Shown here: positions 36,156 through 47,400 of the stretch, one piece after another
How the letters are laid out: each line of letters opens with the position of its first letter
Position numbering within the stretch: the first letter of the stretch is position 1
Assembly (NCBI GenBank): GCA_027596075.1
Contig: JADGJC010000002.1
Coordinates: 124,001 to 188,000, forward strand
Reading direction: 5' to 3'
From: Rhizophlyctis rosea
Taxonomy: Eukaryota > Chytridiomycota > Chytridiomycetes > Rhizophlyctidales > Rhizophlyctidaceae
Length of the DNA: 64,000 nt
The notes under the pieces: model-generated
Databases searched by the model: none
What the model was told of the DNA's origin: nothing
Seen by the model: only the letters and a program-made list of their open reading frames with translations
Translations under genes and position numbers: made by a program

Positions 36156-36748
36156 CGAAGGAAGTTGAGCTTCTTCGGTTTATTTTAGCTGTGTCCTCGG
36201 ATATGTATTGACTGTAAATTTATGCAAATAATCACCACATGTTCAGACTTCTTTCCCATGCAAACATCACAGTGAGGTATTGGGAATGCGCCTCGCTCAG
36301 TATGAGGATTCCGAAGACTGCGACACGATGAACCATTTGGCTACAGGCTGTGAGAACAGGATTCATCAGGAAGCATCATTGAATTGGGTAGCATGCGGTT
36401 GCCCAGTCAGCCAACAGCATTATTCTTTGACCCTATGGATCCATTCGCTTTTCACTGTTTCAGTCATCGTGGACGCGAGGGTGTTGGAGTTCTGCCGCAA
36501 CGTCACCGCGACATTGCGGCAACAGTCAGTAGCATAGTTCGTAGATTAGACATAGACCCCAGTAGTGCAACGACGCGTTTCACATGCCTAGATGAAGATA
36601 GTTTAGCCGGAGCTGCGCCACCGGCTAGCAATTTATTCCCTGACCCTGGTCAAATATCGCCGCATGATTGTAATTAATTTATCGCGTCCAACTGCTTCAC
36701 AAACCCATCACCGCAGACTGTTCGTGCAAAATCAGAGCATAGATCGCT
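36156..36748. other. Intergenic region with one small open frame
   Basis: Between the coiled-coil gene and GNL1. Contains an ATG-started frame 36393-36677 (94 aa, starting MRLPSQPTALFFDPMDPF) that could be a small gene or an exon; I cannot support it by family. Confidence 0.35.
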
Positions 36749-39023
36749 ATGTCTGCCCAACGAAAGAAACCATTCAGTGCCAAGCAAAAGAAAGCACAAA
36801 TCCAGGAAAAACGCGCGAAGAAGAAGAATGATCTTTGGGACTGGGATAAAAGTGGGGACCAGGAAGGGGTAGCACGCGGAACAGACGATGCCGTGGTTGA
36901 CGACGGTAACAGAGCAGTCCGCGCCGAAAATGGACGTAAATTCTGGTGTGCTGTACTTAATTCCAAAACTCTTTCTGGACAGCTGGAGGCGGAGAAGTCA
37001 CTGAGAACGTTGCAAGCGTTACATCCGCTGAGTCCAGACCGTCAAGAGGCAGGCGTGGCCAAGAAGTAACCGCGAACGGCGGTGTTGCCGGCTCAGCACG
37101 GTATTCTTCGGAAGTTGATCATTATGGAGTCCATATGGCAGCACTCATGATGAGCACTCTCTGTTGCAGGTTGGAATCTGTCTTTGCTAAGCTTCCTCCA
37201 GATGTGATTGAGGCCAAAAAGCGTGAAAGCATGAGGCCGCTTGTCCGCTTGCCCAAGGTTCGTCTACAGAGTGCAAATTGACCACAAGACTGCGTCGCTC
37301 ATCATGAAATGCTCCTGTAGGAAGCGTTGGAAGTCGGCTTTGAAGAGGTTTACTCAGATTTCAAAACGATTGATATGCCAAAACGACCGCCTTGGACACT
37401 GGGCGAATCAAAGGAGACTCTCGAGTCGCGCGAGGAGCAATATTTCAAATCTTGGATAGATAATGTATATGCAAAGCACCCTGCCAACGAATTGAGCTAT
37501 TTTGAGCATAATTTGGAGGTAAAGAAGCAACCTCAAGATTGCCATCCAATGTCCTTGCTGATATGGATTCTAGGTTTGGCGCCAATTGTGGCGGGTGTCA
37601 GAACTCTCGTAAGTAGAGGGTCTTCTTCGCTCGACAGCAGCGTGTTCACCGAACGATGGGCATAGAGACATTATGTTGCTGGTGGTTGATTCACGGCACC
37701 CCATTTTGCACTTCCCACCTTCGCTATTCGACCATATCGTAAAGGAATTGGGAAAAAAGCTTGTCTTGGTTTTCAACAAGATCGATTTGATAGATGCAGT
37801 CACACTGCAAGCATGGAAATCCTACTTCGTCCAACGGTTTCCTGGTCTCCTTACAGCCACCTTCAGCTGCTACCCGAAAGAAGGATTTCTACAAACTGAC
37901 TCGGCTAAAGGTTCGAATGATGTGCGTAAATCGGTATGGCAAAACACTGCGCTAATACCAGGAGTCGAATACTGTCTGCAGAAGCCTTGAAAAGCCGCCA
38001 GCGTCGCCGTTACAAACGATACGTCCGAGCAGTTGGGATAAGCGACGTTCTCTCTGCATGCCGTGATGTACATCTGGTTAAGGACGGTGTTTCAGTCGAC
38101 TGGGATTCCCTCATCAGCAAAACGGAGAAAGAGCTGCAAGAGCGATATGCAGCGGATCAAGCCAAGCAGCAGAGGAAAGAGAAGGATGATGAATTTCTCG
38201 GACGATCTCGCAGACGACAGAAGATGCCTTCTTTCGATGATTCTGGGGCGGACGAAAGCGAACATGAACATACCAGTGACGAAGACGATGGTGAGATGTG
38301 CTCGATAGTTCAAGCGTGCGACCTGTTGATCAAATTGGATACCAGATGGGAAGGACGAAACCCCCGCCGTTGTTGAACTTGAACCGGGGAAGATCACGGT
38401 GGGGCTAGTTGGACATCCGTAGGTGTTCTCCAACATCATTACATGAATACTTTACCTACATACCACACCGTACAGAAACGTCGGCAAATCATCACTCATA
38501 AACTCAATCTTGGGCCGAAAAGTCGTATCAACATCACGTACCCCAGGCCATACGAAACATTTCCAAACCATCCACTTGACCCCAGAAGTTCGCCTATGTG
38601 ATTGTCCTGGTTTGGTCTTCCCAGCAATCATACCAAAGCCGGTTCAGGTATTGCGAACAGTCAGACAAAAGTCGAAAGTATACGTAACATCTGCGTTCCA
38701 TCCAGATTCTATCCGGAATGTACCGAATTGCACAGGTGCAAGAACCTTACACAGCCATTCAATACCTTGCCGAGCGCGTCCCGTTGGAAGAAATCTTGCG
38801 TTTGCGTCATCCAGATCAGGAGGATGACGACGACGACGATGTGGCGCCATGGTCAGCATGGAAGATGTGTGAAGCCTATGCCATCCAGAGGGGCTTTCTA
38901 ACAGGTCGCGCGGCAAGGCCGGACGTCTACCGGGCAGCAAATGCAATTTTACAGCTTGTCAATGACGGAAGAATCATCCTCAGTTTCAAACCACCAGGCT
39001 ATTTCCAGCTCAAACATGCTTGA
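36749..39023 (+). CDS. GNL1: Circularly permuted GTPase GNL1 (YlqF/YawG family)
   Basis: GTPase related to the ribosome-assembly GTPases Lsg1 and Nog2; cellular role of GNL1 itself less defined. Nine exons (36749-37065, 37170-37257, 37321-37518, 37574-37608, 37666-37910, 37982-38290, 38346-38418, 38476-38647, 38706-39023) join to 584 aa. The N-terminus RKKPFSAKQKKAQIQEKRAK is the GNL1 signature. The G motifs occur in permuted order: G4 NKID first, then G1 GHPNVGKSS, the block GRKVVSTSRTPGHTKHFQT and G3 DCPG. Further conserved blocks are PWTLGESKETLESREE, ELSYFEHNLEVWRQLWR, IAQVQEPYTA and FKPPGYFQ. An acidic insert precedes G1. Assignment to GNL1 rather than Lsg1 rests on the N-terminus and C-terminal region. 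Confidence 0.93.
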
Positions 39024-39419
39024 CGCACAGGCAGGTGTATTTACAGCGCTATGTACATAGAGCACATGCATATATCATCCAATGTTAATCAGTAGACCTG
39101 AGACCGGCTGTCATGGTTCTCATTGTTGAGAGCGTCAAATCTGTAAGACGCCAAAATTGCTTGAAGATTTTCATGACTTTGAATAATGCAGTGACCGTAC
39201 CAATGCTAATCAGCCAATCACTGAGTCATCGTTAGATCCAGTTCCCAATCTCAAACAAAAACGAATCGGCAAACAAAAAAGTGGGGACAAGAAGTAACCA
39301 CTTGGCACATATCGCAGGGACACCTTATATTTGACGAGGACCACACTTGGAACCAGTATATTTACACCCTATGTACAAAAAAGTTGGATCACCCCGTTCA
39401 ATGAAGATAGCGCTCGGTG
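39024..39419. other. Convergent 3' spacer GNL1/EDC3
   Basis: About 400 bp of AT-rich sequence; no gene or repeat recognised. Confidence 0.45.
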
Positions 39420-42108
39420 CTATCGTGAACTTTGAACAATGTTGCTGCTCAAGTCATGCAACAGCTCCAATCCCACCAAAAATTTATCTCCAAACGGCGG
39501 AACGTATTTCACACGCCCGGTTTTCACTCCTTTTTGGAAGACCAGCCGCGGGATCCCAATATCAGCCAGAAACAGCTCCCCACTCATCTCGCGCGCCCGG
39601 AAGTGCCCAGTTTTCGGTAAACCGAGGGCCAGTGTCCACTTGGCGTTTATGTGATGTGAAGGTGAAACGGGGTGTCCTGGATGAGATGAATCAATAATGA
39701 AACGCTTGATTGCCGCCGCATTTGGCGTGAGTTTTGTAGTGCATACCTGTTGTTCCATTGATCCCGCTAGGCAGATCCAGACTCAATATGGGTGCCTTGT
39801 TGTCGTTAGCCCAGCGCATCAGATCACAAACTAAATTTCGATCAGCTTCGCTAAGATCGAGAATAGTTTGGTTTGAACCCAATAACGCATCGATGACTAG
39901 ATCTACAGGTTGCGATGATTGTGGCAAGTCTGTTCGTGATAATCCATCAGTTACCATCCGCGTACTGATGTCGCAAATGAGATTCCTCATACCAACGATT
40001 CCTTTAGATAGTTTTCCTCCAGTCGGTAAATAAATCTTTTGCTGATAAGCCAATGTCTGAAGTGTCCCATATGAGGATGGACTTCCCATCTGCATAATCA
40101 TAAACGTTTCCCAACTTACATTGACAAGCTCAGCCTCTCCACCAACGACGCAAACAATCACGTTGCACTCGTGATTTGCCAAATGTCGGGCCGCGCAAAG
40201 CCCGTACGCTCCCGTTTGATTGTTCCCCGCCAAGACGACAACAAGCGGCCCCTCGTTGTGATTTCCGGGTTTTATCCGCCGACCTCCTCCTGCATCATTT
40301 ATACATCAATGTCCAATCGTTTTCAAATCGCATTTGAACGTCCAACGTACCTAGTGCTTGCAGAACAAGCATGGCCGCCCCACGACCTCCATTTTCCAAC
40401 ATCTGCTCCTCACTAGGGCCAGTCTCCGTTGCTGACATGCGCTCGATTTCCAACATTTCCGCCGGAGTAACAGTCGGCACTGGCACTCCAGTGATAGTCC
40501 TGAACATCATCCTCTTCCCATCTCGAGGAACCCCATCCCCATTCATCCCATGTATTCCAAACCCATCACTCTCTAAATCACTCTCCGCCTCCGCATCATT
40601 CCCCGTCTCATCCCCACTCGGCGACCGATCAAGAACATTCTCATGGACGCCCAACTTCTCCAAAGGATGAAGATGTGGGCGGCGCTTGTTCAGTGTGACT
40701 AACAATGTATCAGGGTCCGTTTGATCCGCCTCACGGATTTCCGAGAATATCTGACGTTTGTCAAACTGTGCAAGCCCCGCTTGGAAGTCGAAATCGTCTG
40801 AAATGGCACCAACATCCACCCCGCCGAATGCTTCAAAATCGCGGCGACCACGACGGTGTTTAACGGCTGATTGGGGGACATTCTTAGGCGAGCCGTTGCC
40901 TCGAGTCTTCGGCGACTGATGTCAATCAGCAGCATGTCAAGGAGTGTGCATTCAACCCTCAACAAAATCATGCTATTACCTGACTGCCACCGGATGATAT
41001 CTCTCCACCGCTTTGTCTGCCCAGCCTTCCTTTAGCCCTCCTATCCCCATTAGGTCGCGCTGGCTGTGCATTACGGGACCCAGACCCGTGGTTTTTACCA
41101 CCGAAATCCGAATAATCAATCTCTTCCTCCTCTTGTTCGCTTTGACTGGTCACAATCAATTTTGGAAATGGTTGCGCCAATAGATGTGAATGCGCCTTTG
41201 GCGTCGGCGTGTGCTGTGGAGGTTCAGGAAGCTGAGATCTGAGCAGACGACACAGTTTAGGCATCATATCACGATAGCTGTATATCTTCATGATAAGCTA
41301 CCTGGAGAGGACGGACGATGACGACGGTGTTTTAGCTATTGGGATCGGTTGGGCAAACTATAATGTGGATAGTCAGCATCAGTGCATCCTCCCGCGATGG
41401 AAGAGGATTTGACAACATACCGATATTATGGCAGGGTCGACAAACGGTGACGGGGACTGTGGACCGGCAGGCGCCGTTTGTAGTGTTTGTGGTACGGGAC
41501 CGGGGCCCGGGTGCGGCCCACCGTGCAGCAACGGCTCAGGGAATGGAAGTTGTGCTGCGCGAGGTGCTACGATCGGACGCTGTTGCGGCGGGAAGACTTG
41601 CTGCTGAGGCAGACTTTGCTGATGTAGCGGAACATGAGCTGGCGAATATACATTGCCAGGAGCTGCCGGAGGATATGCCGGCTGTGCTGGTGGTATTGGC
41701 AGAGAGAAACTCGGATTAATTGTGTTCACAGTTGGAGTGGAAGGTGTAGCTGGCTGCGGGCGGGGAGGAGCCGTTGGAAGAATCTGCAAGTCCTTGATTT
41801 CTGTTCCTGGAACTTGGTAGCTGGGATACACGTGCCGGACACCATTGATGTTGGCGGTGACTTTTCAGTGCAGACGAGCAAATTAGGAAGATTCAAATAG
41901 GTGCGCCGTAGAGAAGAGTGAGTAAAATTCAAGATGAGGCGACACACTAAAGGCTCAACCCACTTCAAGTCAGATTAGGGTTTTGAGACGTACCTTCCGT
42001 AAGTGTGAGTAGTTGGGTGACAGAGTCAATGTTCAAGACCCGACCGTCCAAGACCGCGTTGGACAGGTAGACGCGAACGTCCAAACCGATAAAGTTTTTG
42101 GCGGACAT
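39420..42108 (-). CDS. EDC3: Enhancer of mRNA decapping 3
   Basis: P-body scaffold that activates the Dcp1/Dcp2 decapping enzyme. Exons 42108-41994, 41860-41421, 41357-41302, 41238-40980, 40915-40351, 40289-39747 and 39676-39420 join to 744 aa. Order: N-terminal LSm domain (FIGLDVRVYLSNAVLDGRVL), a Pro/Gln-rich linker, and an FDF motif (SDDFDFQAGLAQFDKRQIF) that contacts the DEAD-box helicase Dhh1. The C-terminal YjeF_N Rossmann domain has VVVLAGNNQTGAYGLCAARH, VIDALLGSN and LDLPSGINGTTG and provides dimerisation. The protein ends in the strand-rich GELFLADIGIPRLVF region. All intron phases agree. It is the second RNA-metabolism gene in the window besides the RdRP, with no evidence of linkage. 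Confidence 0.95.
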
Positions 42109-43222
42109 GGAAAAGGAGCTCGAACCCTACAGTTTGTTCAAGAGTGTGCGCGTACCTCACAGAACCAGTGACACGGTGGGTGCTCACGGGCCGCGTAAAT
42201 AGAAGGCAATGTGTTTTCCGATGACTTAGAAGTTACTGTAGATGAGTGGAACTGGGGAAGGAGGGGTTGTGTTCGAGTGGAAGGAAGTTTCTCTAGGGAA
42301 TGAGAAGCCACATAAGGGTCATGCTCGCTGGCCAAAAATAGCCACTGGCCAACTGCTGGCTTGCTGGCGTATTTTCTGATTTAATAAGTAGATCACGTGG
42401 CGGAACGCGCGGGTTCATTGACTCCATTGTTTACTATCCAGCACTAACTGCCAAGTTGGCAACCCGGTTGCAAATCAGAACCAGAGAGGATATGCACTCA
42501 TAAACGATCCGGAATGAAGCGAAGAGCATGGGGCATGAATTTGGGTTGGAGGGTATGGAGGAAAGGCACTGATGTTGTCCCACCGACAATTGTTGTGGAA
42601 AATGTTTGATTGTTAAGCTGAGGAGTGACTTTTGAAAAGGAAGTATGGGCTTGATAGTTCAGAAAAGGGTTGCTGCGACGGTCGTGATAAAATTTGCAAG
42701 GTCTGTCCCACTTTGATTCATGCTACATCCGTACGGTCGTCGCGTAACTATGGGAAAGAGATTACCATTTGTGCAAAACACCTCCACGAGGGCTTGAAAG
42801 TGCCGAAACTTATATATAATCTTTCTACGTGATTCTTACACATCGCTTACCGGCTGAAACGGGTTTGTTGCCAGTATTTGTTACCGGAAATCTCAAAAAA
42901 TTGGGACATTACCCAGTACTCTTGACGTTGACAAGATTTGGACAAGCGCTCGTAAAGTTATAGCATATGAATCAAGTTTTCAAGACCGCGCCACGCACAA
43001 CGCCTCGTGTAGGGGGATTATAGATACGACCAGACGCAAGCGCCATGGGATGTAAGCCAATTCAGGAGGGAAGACCCATTGTTTACATATATTTTACACC
43101 TTCCAACATATCAACACACTCAATCCCGACAGCTCCTCCAATGTTGCACATCACCACGCAACGGGAAGGCACCCAAATATAGAGATCTACCAACTCCGAC
43201 ATCCACCGCTCCAACGACTTCA
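42109..43222. other. Gene-poor region upstream of EDC3
   Basis: About 1.1 kb. Contains the motif ATCACGTGG / CGCGCGGG / CATTGTTTAC at 42392-42436, partly repeated near 46142, and another CCCATTGTTTAC at about 43075. A 66-codon frame at 42632-42832 is not convincing. Confidence 0.4.
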
Positions 43223-43804
43223 TCAAGGCTCATTCGGGTTCTCACAACCGAACTCGCGGCAAGCGCAATCCACTCGGCATTTGTTTCCCGCGGATGCGCA
43301 TTTGCATCCTCCAATGAAGCCATCGTTGATGCGGCATTTGCTCCTCCTGCAACCGCATCGCTTGCTTGAAGCCCTGACGATTCTGCTTGCGCCGGTACGA
43401 ACGGGAGTGCGATTGTTTGGAACAGCCCATTCTGGTGGCGGTGGTGGTGGGACTGTTGCGACGAGACTAGTATTGTGAGTGCTGATATGGGAAAGGAGCG
43501 GTTTCAATGATTGGTATGATTGTATTGTCCAGGATCAAGAATTGACAGCGTTTGATTGATGAGCTGGCAAACGCGTGCCTGCATTTCTGCACACACACAA
43601 ACATCCAAAACACCGTTCTCTGGGAGGCTGTCCGTTCACTGCGATGACGACGCCTGTTGCAGGGTCATAAGTGTAAACTGTGTAAGGCCCTTCCTGCACA
43701 AGTCGGCCTTGGTTGTCGTACTGATTCCGTCGTGTGACATGGTATGGTAAGGGTAGGAAGTCTTGTCTGTGACCACAGGTATTGCAAACTACCGAGGGTG
43801 CCAT
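43223..43804 (-). CDS. Cys-rich protein with CXC (TSO1-like) cluster, splicing uncertain
   Basis: The N-terminal part starts MAPSVVCNTCGHRQDFLPLP and reads about 60 residues, with a CxxC pair and a YDNQGRLVQEGPYTVYTYD segment. The C-terminal part, in another frame, is CGCRRSKC...GGCKCASAGNKCRVDCACREFGC followed by ENPNEP and a stop. Eleven Cys are spaced like one repeat of the tesmin/TSO1 CXC zinc-binding DNA-interaction domain. An intron ending at 43482 (AG) joins the frames if its donor is at about 43622 or 43608; both keep phase. Without splicing the first frame ends at 43535. Possible roles are a small DNA-binding regulator or a transposon-derived protein. Confidence 0.5.
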
Positions 43805-44713
43805 GTTTTAGGACACGACAACGAATTGGGGGTTTGAAGATGAGCAAGTGGAGGGAATGAAAGTAAGGAAGATTCCTGGCAGTCATACGTATGTCCAGAT
43901 ATCCGGACAAGTTAAATGTTTTTGGGTGGCTGAGGTCCTGAGGACCGACAGACAAACAAGTCAAACAGTTGTCTCCTCTTCATATGTAGTAGCATCTCGG
44001 ACTCTGTTACCTCTTAGTCCGCCAATAACCTCCCGTGTAGTATAAGTTCACTCAAAGTGCGGCGAAGTATGCCCCGTAGATCAGCCAGATTAGCCAAGCG
44101 GCAGGCGCATCAACAGGAAGAGGCGACTAGTACGGCTGCTCTTTCCACCCAACTCGTTGCGACCACCGCACTGTCGTTGCTCACTCTCCCCACCAGAATC
44201 TTGCACTATCTTGTGAAATACTATGTTGAAGAGTACATCCTGTGAACGTTCAGTTTCGCGCACTATCTTCAGCTTTTGCAAGTTTGCCGAATATTCTTGC
44301 AACACCTTTCCCCTGCGCACTCCCCCATAGGCCGCCGCGTTCAAAAGGTTCATGCCGCTGAAATAGAAAGGCTTCTGCGGTACGTTGATCATTTTCTCTC
44401 GTTGTGGACCGAGATGGAGTGGGTGTAATGCAAGTGGCAGTGGAAAGTCATCTGCAGTATGCTTTACGCGGAAGGGTTGGGCAGGTGATGGGGCCAACTC
44501 GAGGTGCACTGGGATTGCCCGATATGAGTTCATGCGACTGAACCATCAGCGATCAGACGGCCTCAGTACTCGAATGGTGGTGGCATGAATTTCTACTTGC
44601 ATTTGCTATACCCTTGTAGTTGAAAGGGGAAGTGAAGCCAAAATATCAAAAGGACTAATTACAAGCAAAATAGTGAATCAACGCGTCCATAACTTATGCC
44701 TTTATGACTGACG
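43805..44713. other. Gene-poor region
   Basis: Contains two overlapping, mutually exclusive small frames on opposite strands (44069-44245 plus; 44090-44533 minus). Nothing else recognised. Confidence 0.35.
44069..44245 (+). CDS. Possible 58-aa small membrane protein
   Basis: The frame MPRRSARLAKRQAHQQ... has a strongly basic N-terminus, a short acidic/Thr-rich linker and a hydrophobic helix (LVATTALSLLTLPTRILHYL), ending in YYVEEYIL. This charge pattern resembles small tail-region membrane proteins, but no homologue comes to mind. A 147-codon minus-strand frame covers the same DNA. Confidence 0.25.
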   Translation: MPRRSARLAKRQAHQQEEATSTAALSTQLVATTALSLLTLPTRILHYLVKYYVEEYIL

Positions 44714-45184
44714 ATGTGGAATTTTAGATTACCGTCAAAGAAATTCCTCAAATCCTTCTTAGCCCCCAACGGCATCGACATGTCCATTCTCATGAAGCAC
44801 CTCAGAAACCCATCCATCGATATCCCCAATCTCGTCCATCACCTCATATGCCGATGGCCAGACAAGGACATCGCCGAAGTCACCCCGTTGATGAAGCAAA
44901 TTGTTGGGCCCCGCATTAAGTTCATCCGAAAGAAAAATGAACGACCAGTGGATGGCGGACGCTGGTATCTGACGGGAACTGGTTCTCGGCGCTGTTCCCG
45001 TGGGTGTCAAAAGTGGATCATGCGTAAGCCAACGCTTGAAGCTGGGTATGATGCTGATGAGGACACAGAAGAACTTGAAGAAGCCGAGTGGGCTTTTGCG
45101 ATTCTCAATCTAGAGGATGAATGGGCCGAAAATTTTGTGCTCTTGATCAGTGATACGGATGATTCTTGTGCCGAGCTCCAGTGA
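44714..45184 (+). CDS. Hypothetical protein (156 aa)
   Basis: Uninterrupted frame. Amphipathic N-terminal region (SKKFLKSFLAPNGIDMSILM), then a Lys-rich patch, WYLTGTGSRRCSRGC and an acidic C-terminal third (DADEDTEELEEAEWAF). The true start may be in an upstream exon because ATTTTAG at 44723-44729 could be an acceptor. No family recognised. Amino-acid composition is more protein-like than in neighbouring shadow frames. Confidence 0.35.
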   Translation: MWNFRLPSKKFLKSFLAPNGIDMSILMKHLRNPSIDIPNLVHHLICRWPDKDIAEVTPLMKQIVGPRIKFIRKKNERPVDGGRWYLTGTGSRRCSRGCQKWIMRKPTLEAGYDADEDTEELEEAEWAFAILNLEDEWAENFVLLISDTDDSCAELQ

Positions 45185-47400
45185 AGTTTGACTGACAGAG
45201 GACATTCTGGCATGAAGGTGAGCGTTGGTCAGGCCTCCTTGTTCAGGCAACCTGATGTGATTCCGAAATGTCAATCATATTAGCTTACGCTGCATTTTAC
45301 TACAGCGACCGCAGTGCGCACCACGCATGGATGCTCTCGCAGCAAATAGACTTTCCGAGGGACCACTTAAGTACACCGCGTCGTCGGATCCTGATTCTAC
45401 CTTGTACCATAATGTTAGATTCAAGTCCATTACTTTATTTGATGAGTGTGTGCTCTGCCCTTTTGCCAGTGGTCTGTCATCTCTGATTGCTTCATAATGT
45501 GCCATTGTTGATCTCAATCTCGAGTCAACAGCCAACTGATATATACCATTCTGTCAAGATGCGCCTTGTAAGGCTTCTGTTAACGGTTGGTCATGCAGTT
45601 TTCCATTCACGTCCGAGCGACAAGGGATGGAGCTCATCCCTCGTTTACCATGTAGTTTGACGTTGGATGGATAACAAGCCATCTTAACCTCCTTATTGTA
45701 TTTAGAAGAACTACATGGGCGTATCCAATGGGGACGTTGGACAATCAGTAGCAATGAGTGGCTTGGCAGTTGGTTCGCAGAAGTCTCAATACTGGATCGG
45801 CTGCGTATGTTTCCATTTGCAAGATTGATGAGCTTGTTTCATCAGATAAGTTGCTAGAGAGTAATGAAGTAAGTATTGTACATGTCGTTGCCTGTGTTGC
45901 TGCACTCTTGTAGAAAGCATTATTTACCCATCCCCCACCCCTCGGTGGCCCATTTGAAGCTACCTGCCAGTCATCTACCATTTCCTGCTCTCATAGTAGT
46001 CCTCACGACCGCTTCCACTTATTTGCCAGTACAACTTTCCATACCGTAAGCTCTTTTGTTTTGAATCACAGCCTCATGTCGAACATGGCCATGGCTCGTT
46101 GCCCGTCCAAGACGCCGAGTTCTCTATCTTCTTGGTCTTGAATCACGTGATCGGACGCGCGGGCCCATTGTTTACTTTACATTTCAAGCTGGCATGACAA
46201 TTGTCAACTGAGCAACGAACGTCCAAACGTTGCGGGTCTCTCAGTGTTCTAAGCTTTGTCTAGTCAATGTGGAGATCTCGGCGGCACGGCTCAATCATAA
46301 TTGGAAAGCCGATTGGACTTGTGGTATCGATTTTTGGTGCACAAGGTCACGCACGACCAGCGCGAATAATGGTCTGTGCATCCACACAGTTGGGACATCA
46401 ATGGCTGGTTTTCGTCCACACATGGAGCTCATGATTTACGGCTAGTCATGGATCTCAGGGACTATGCAATCAATACGTTTCCAAATCGGCCCCTCCGCTC
46501 TACTCTTTCCACGAGGAGCTTCGCCTTTCGATAGACACCGCGCAATTTCATGGAGCAAAAGCAAGGGCATAAAAGTGCATTCCGGTCGAAGGAGGCAAAG
46601 GATCTGCAAACTGGCGCACGTTGACCCATATGAACGTGCAAATCATAATGAGCACCCGCGTGGCGCGATTGTTTCCACGCATCATGGGCAGGATTGGATG
46701 ATCACCTTTGCAGACGATGAGCTTCATTTCATGAAGCCCCTGTTTTTCGACAACGAGTAACTGGCTGAGAAGTCTGAATTCCGTTGCCGAGTTCTGACAG
46801 GGGCAGAGCATTTGCCATTGGTAGGACCCTGAATATATCAGAACCCGCTTTGGACCCTTCCACCTTCCTGTCTGTAATTATCCGTCTGGCCTCACAATCC
46901 AATTGGCTCACCCCACATTGAATTTCGGGAGTACAAGGGACCAATTTCTTGCATCAGCCGCCTGCGTCCAGGAGAGCCCCAAATTCGCGTCCGGACTTGC
47001 CCCTTGCGTGTTCTTGCCTGCTCTTTCTCACACTACTCACCCCGTCACGAAGGCACTAAACTAGTAGTGTGTTGGCATCGACACATAGAGTGCATTGCTT
47101 TCTCGGTCCAGCCGCCTAGTACAGAAAAAAAGGAGCATTTGCTTCAGGTGAAAAAGCAGCCATCCATCGACGCGAGTGGCTTTCGCTTTGCGGCAACCAA
47201 CACAGCCGACACACTGGGGAAAGACAGAGCACCCAATTCTGTGTCGTCGACGTTTCACACTAAGCAACATCGGCAACCAGCACCCAACCCTTGCCCCCCG
47301 ATCACATAACCTCTGCAGTTCTAACTTCTTGCCACAGCGCAATCAGTGGAATTTCCGGGCAGAACTCACCTTTGCGTTGCGTGCCGCGGAAACATCAAGT
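45185..47400. other. Gene-poor region upstream of the sirtuin
   Basis: About 2.2 kb with only short frames on both strands (for example 45275-45535 minus and 46464-46760 plus). None has recognisable domains. A second copy of the CACGTG/CGCGCGGG/CATTGTTTAC motif lies at 46142-46176. No RNA gene recognised. Confidence 0.4.

Noticed and set aside
44090..44533. 147-aa minus-strand frame
   Set aside because: No family, no promoter or splice support, and it overlaps the alternative plus-strand small frame; composition does not decide.
45275..45535. 86-aa minus-strand frame
   Set aside because: Short, no recognisable motif, no splice or promoter support.
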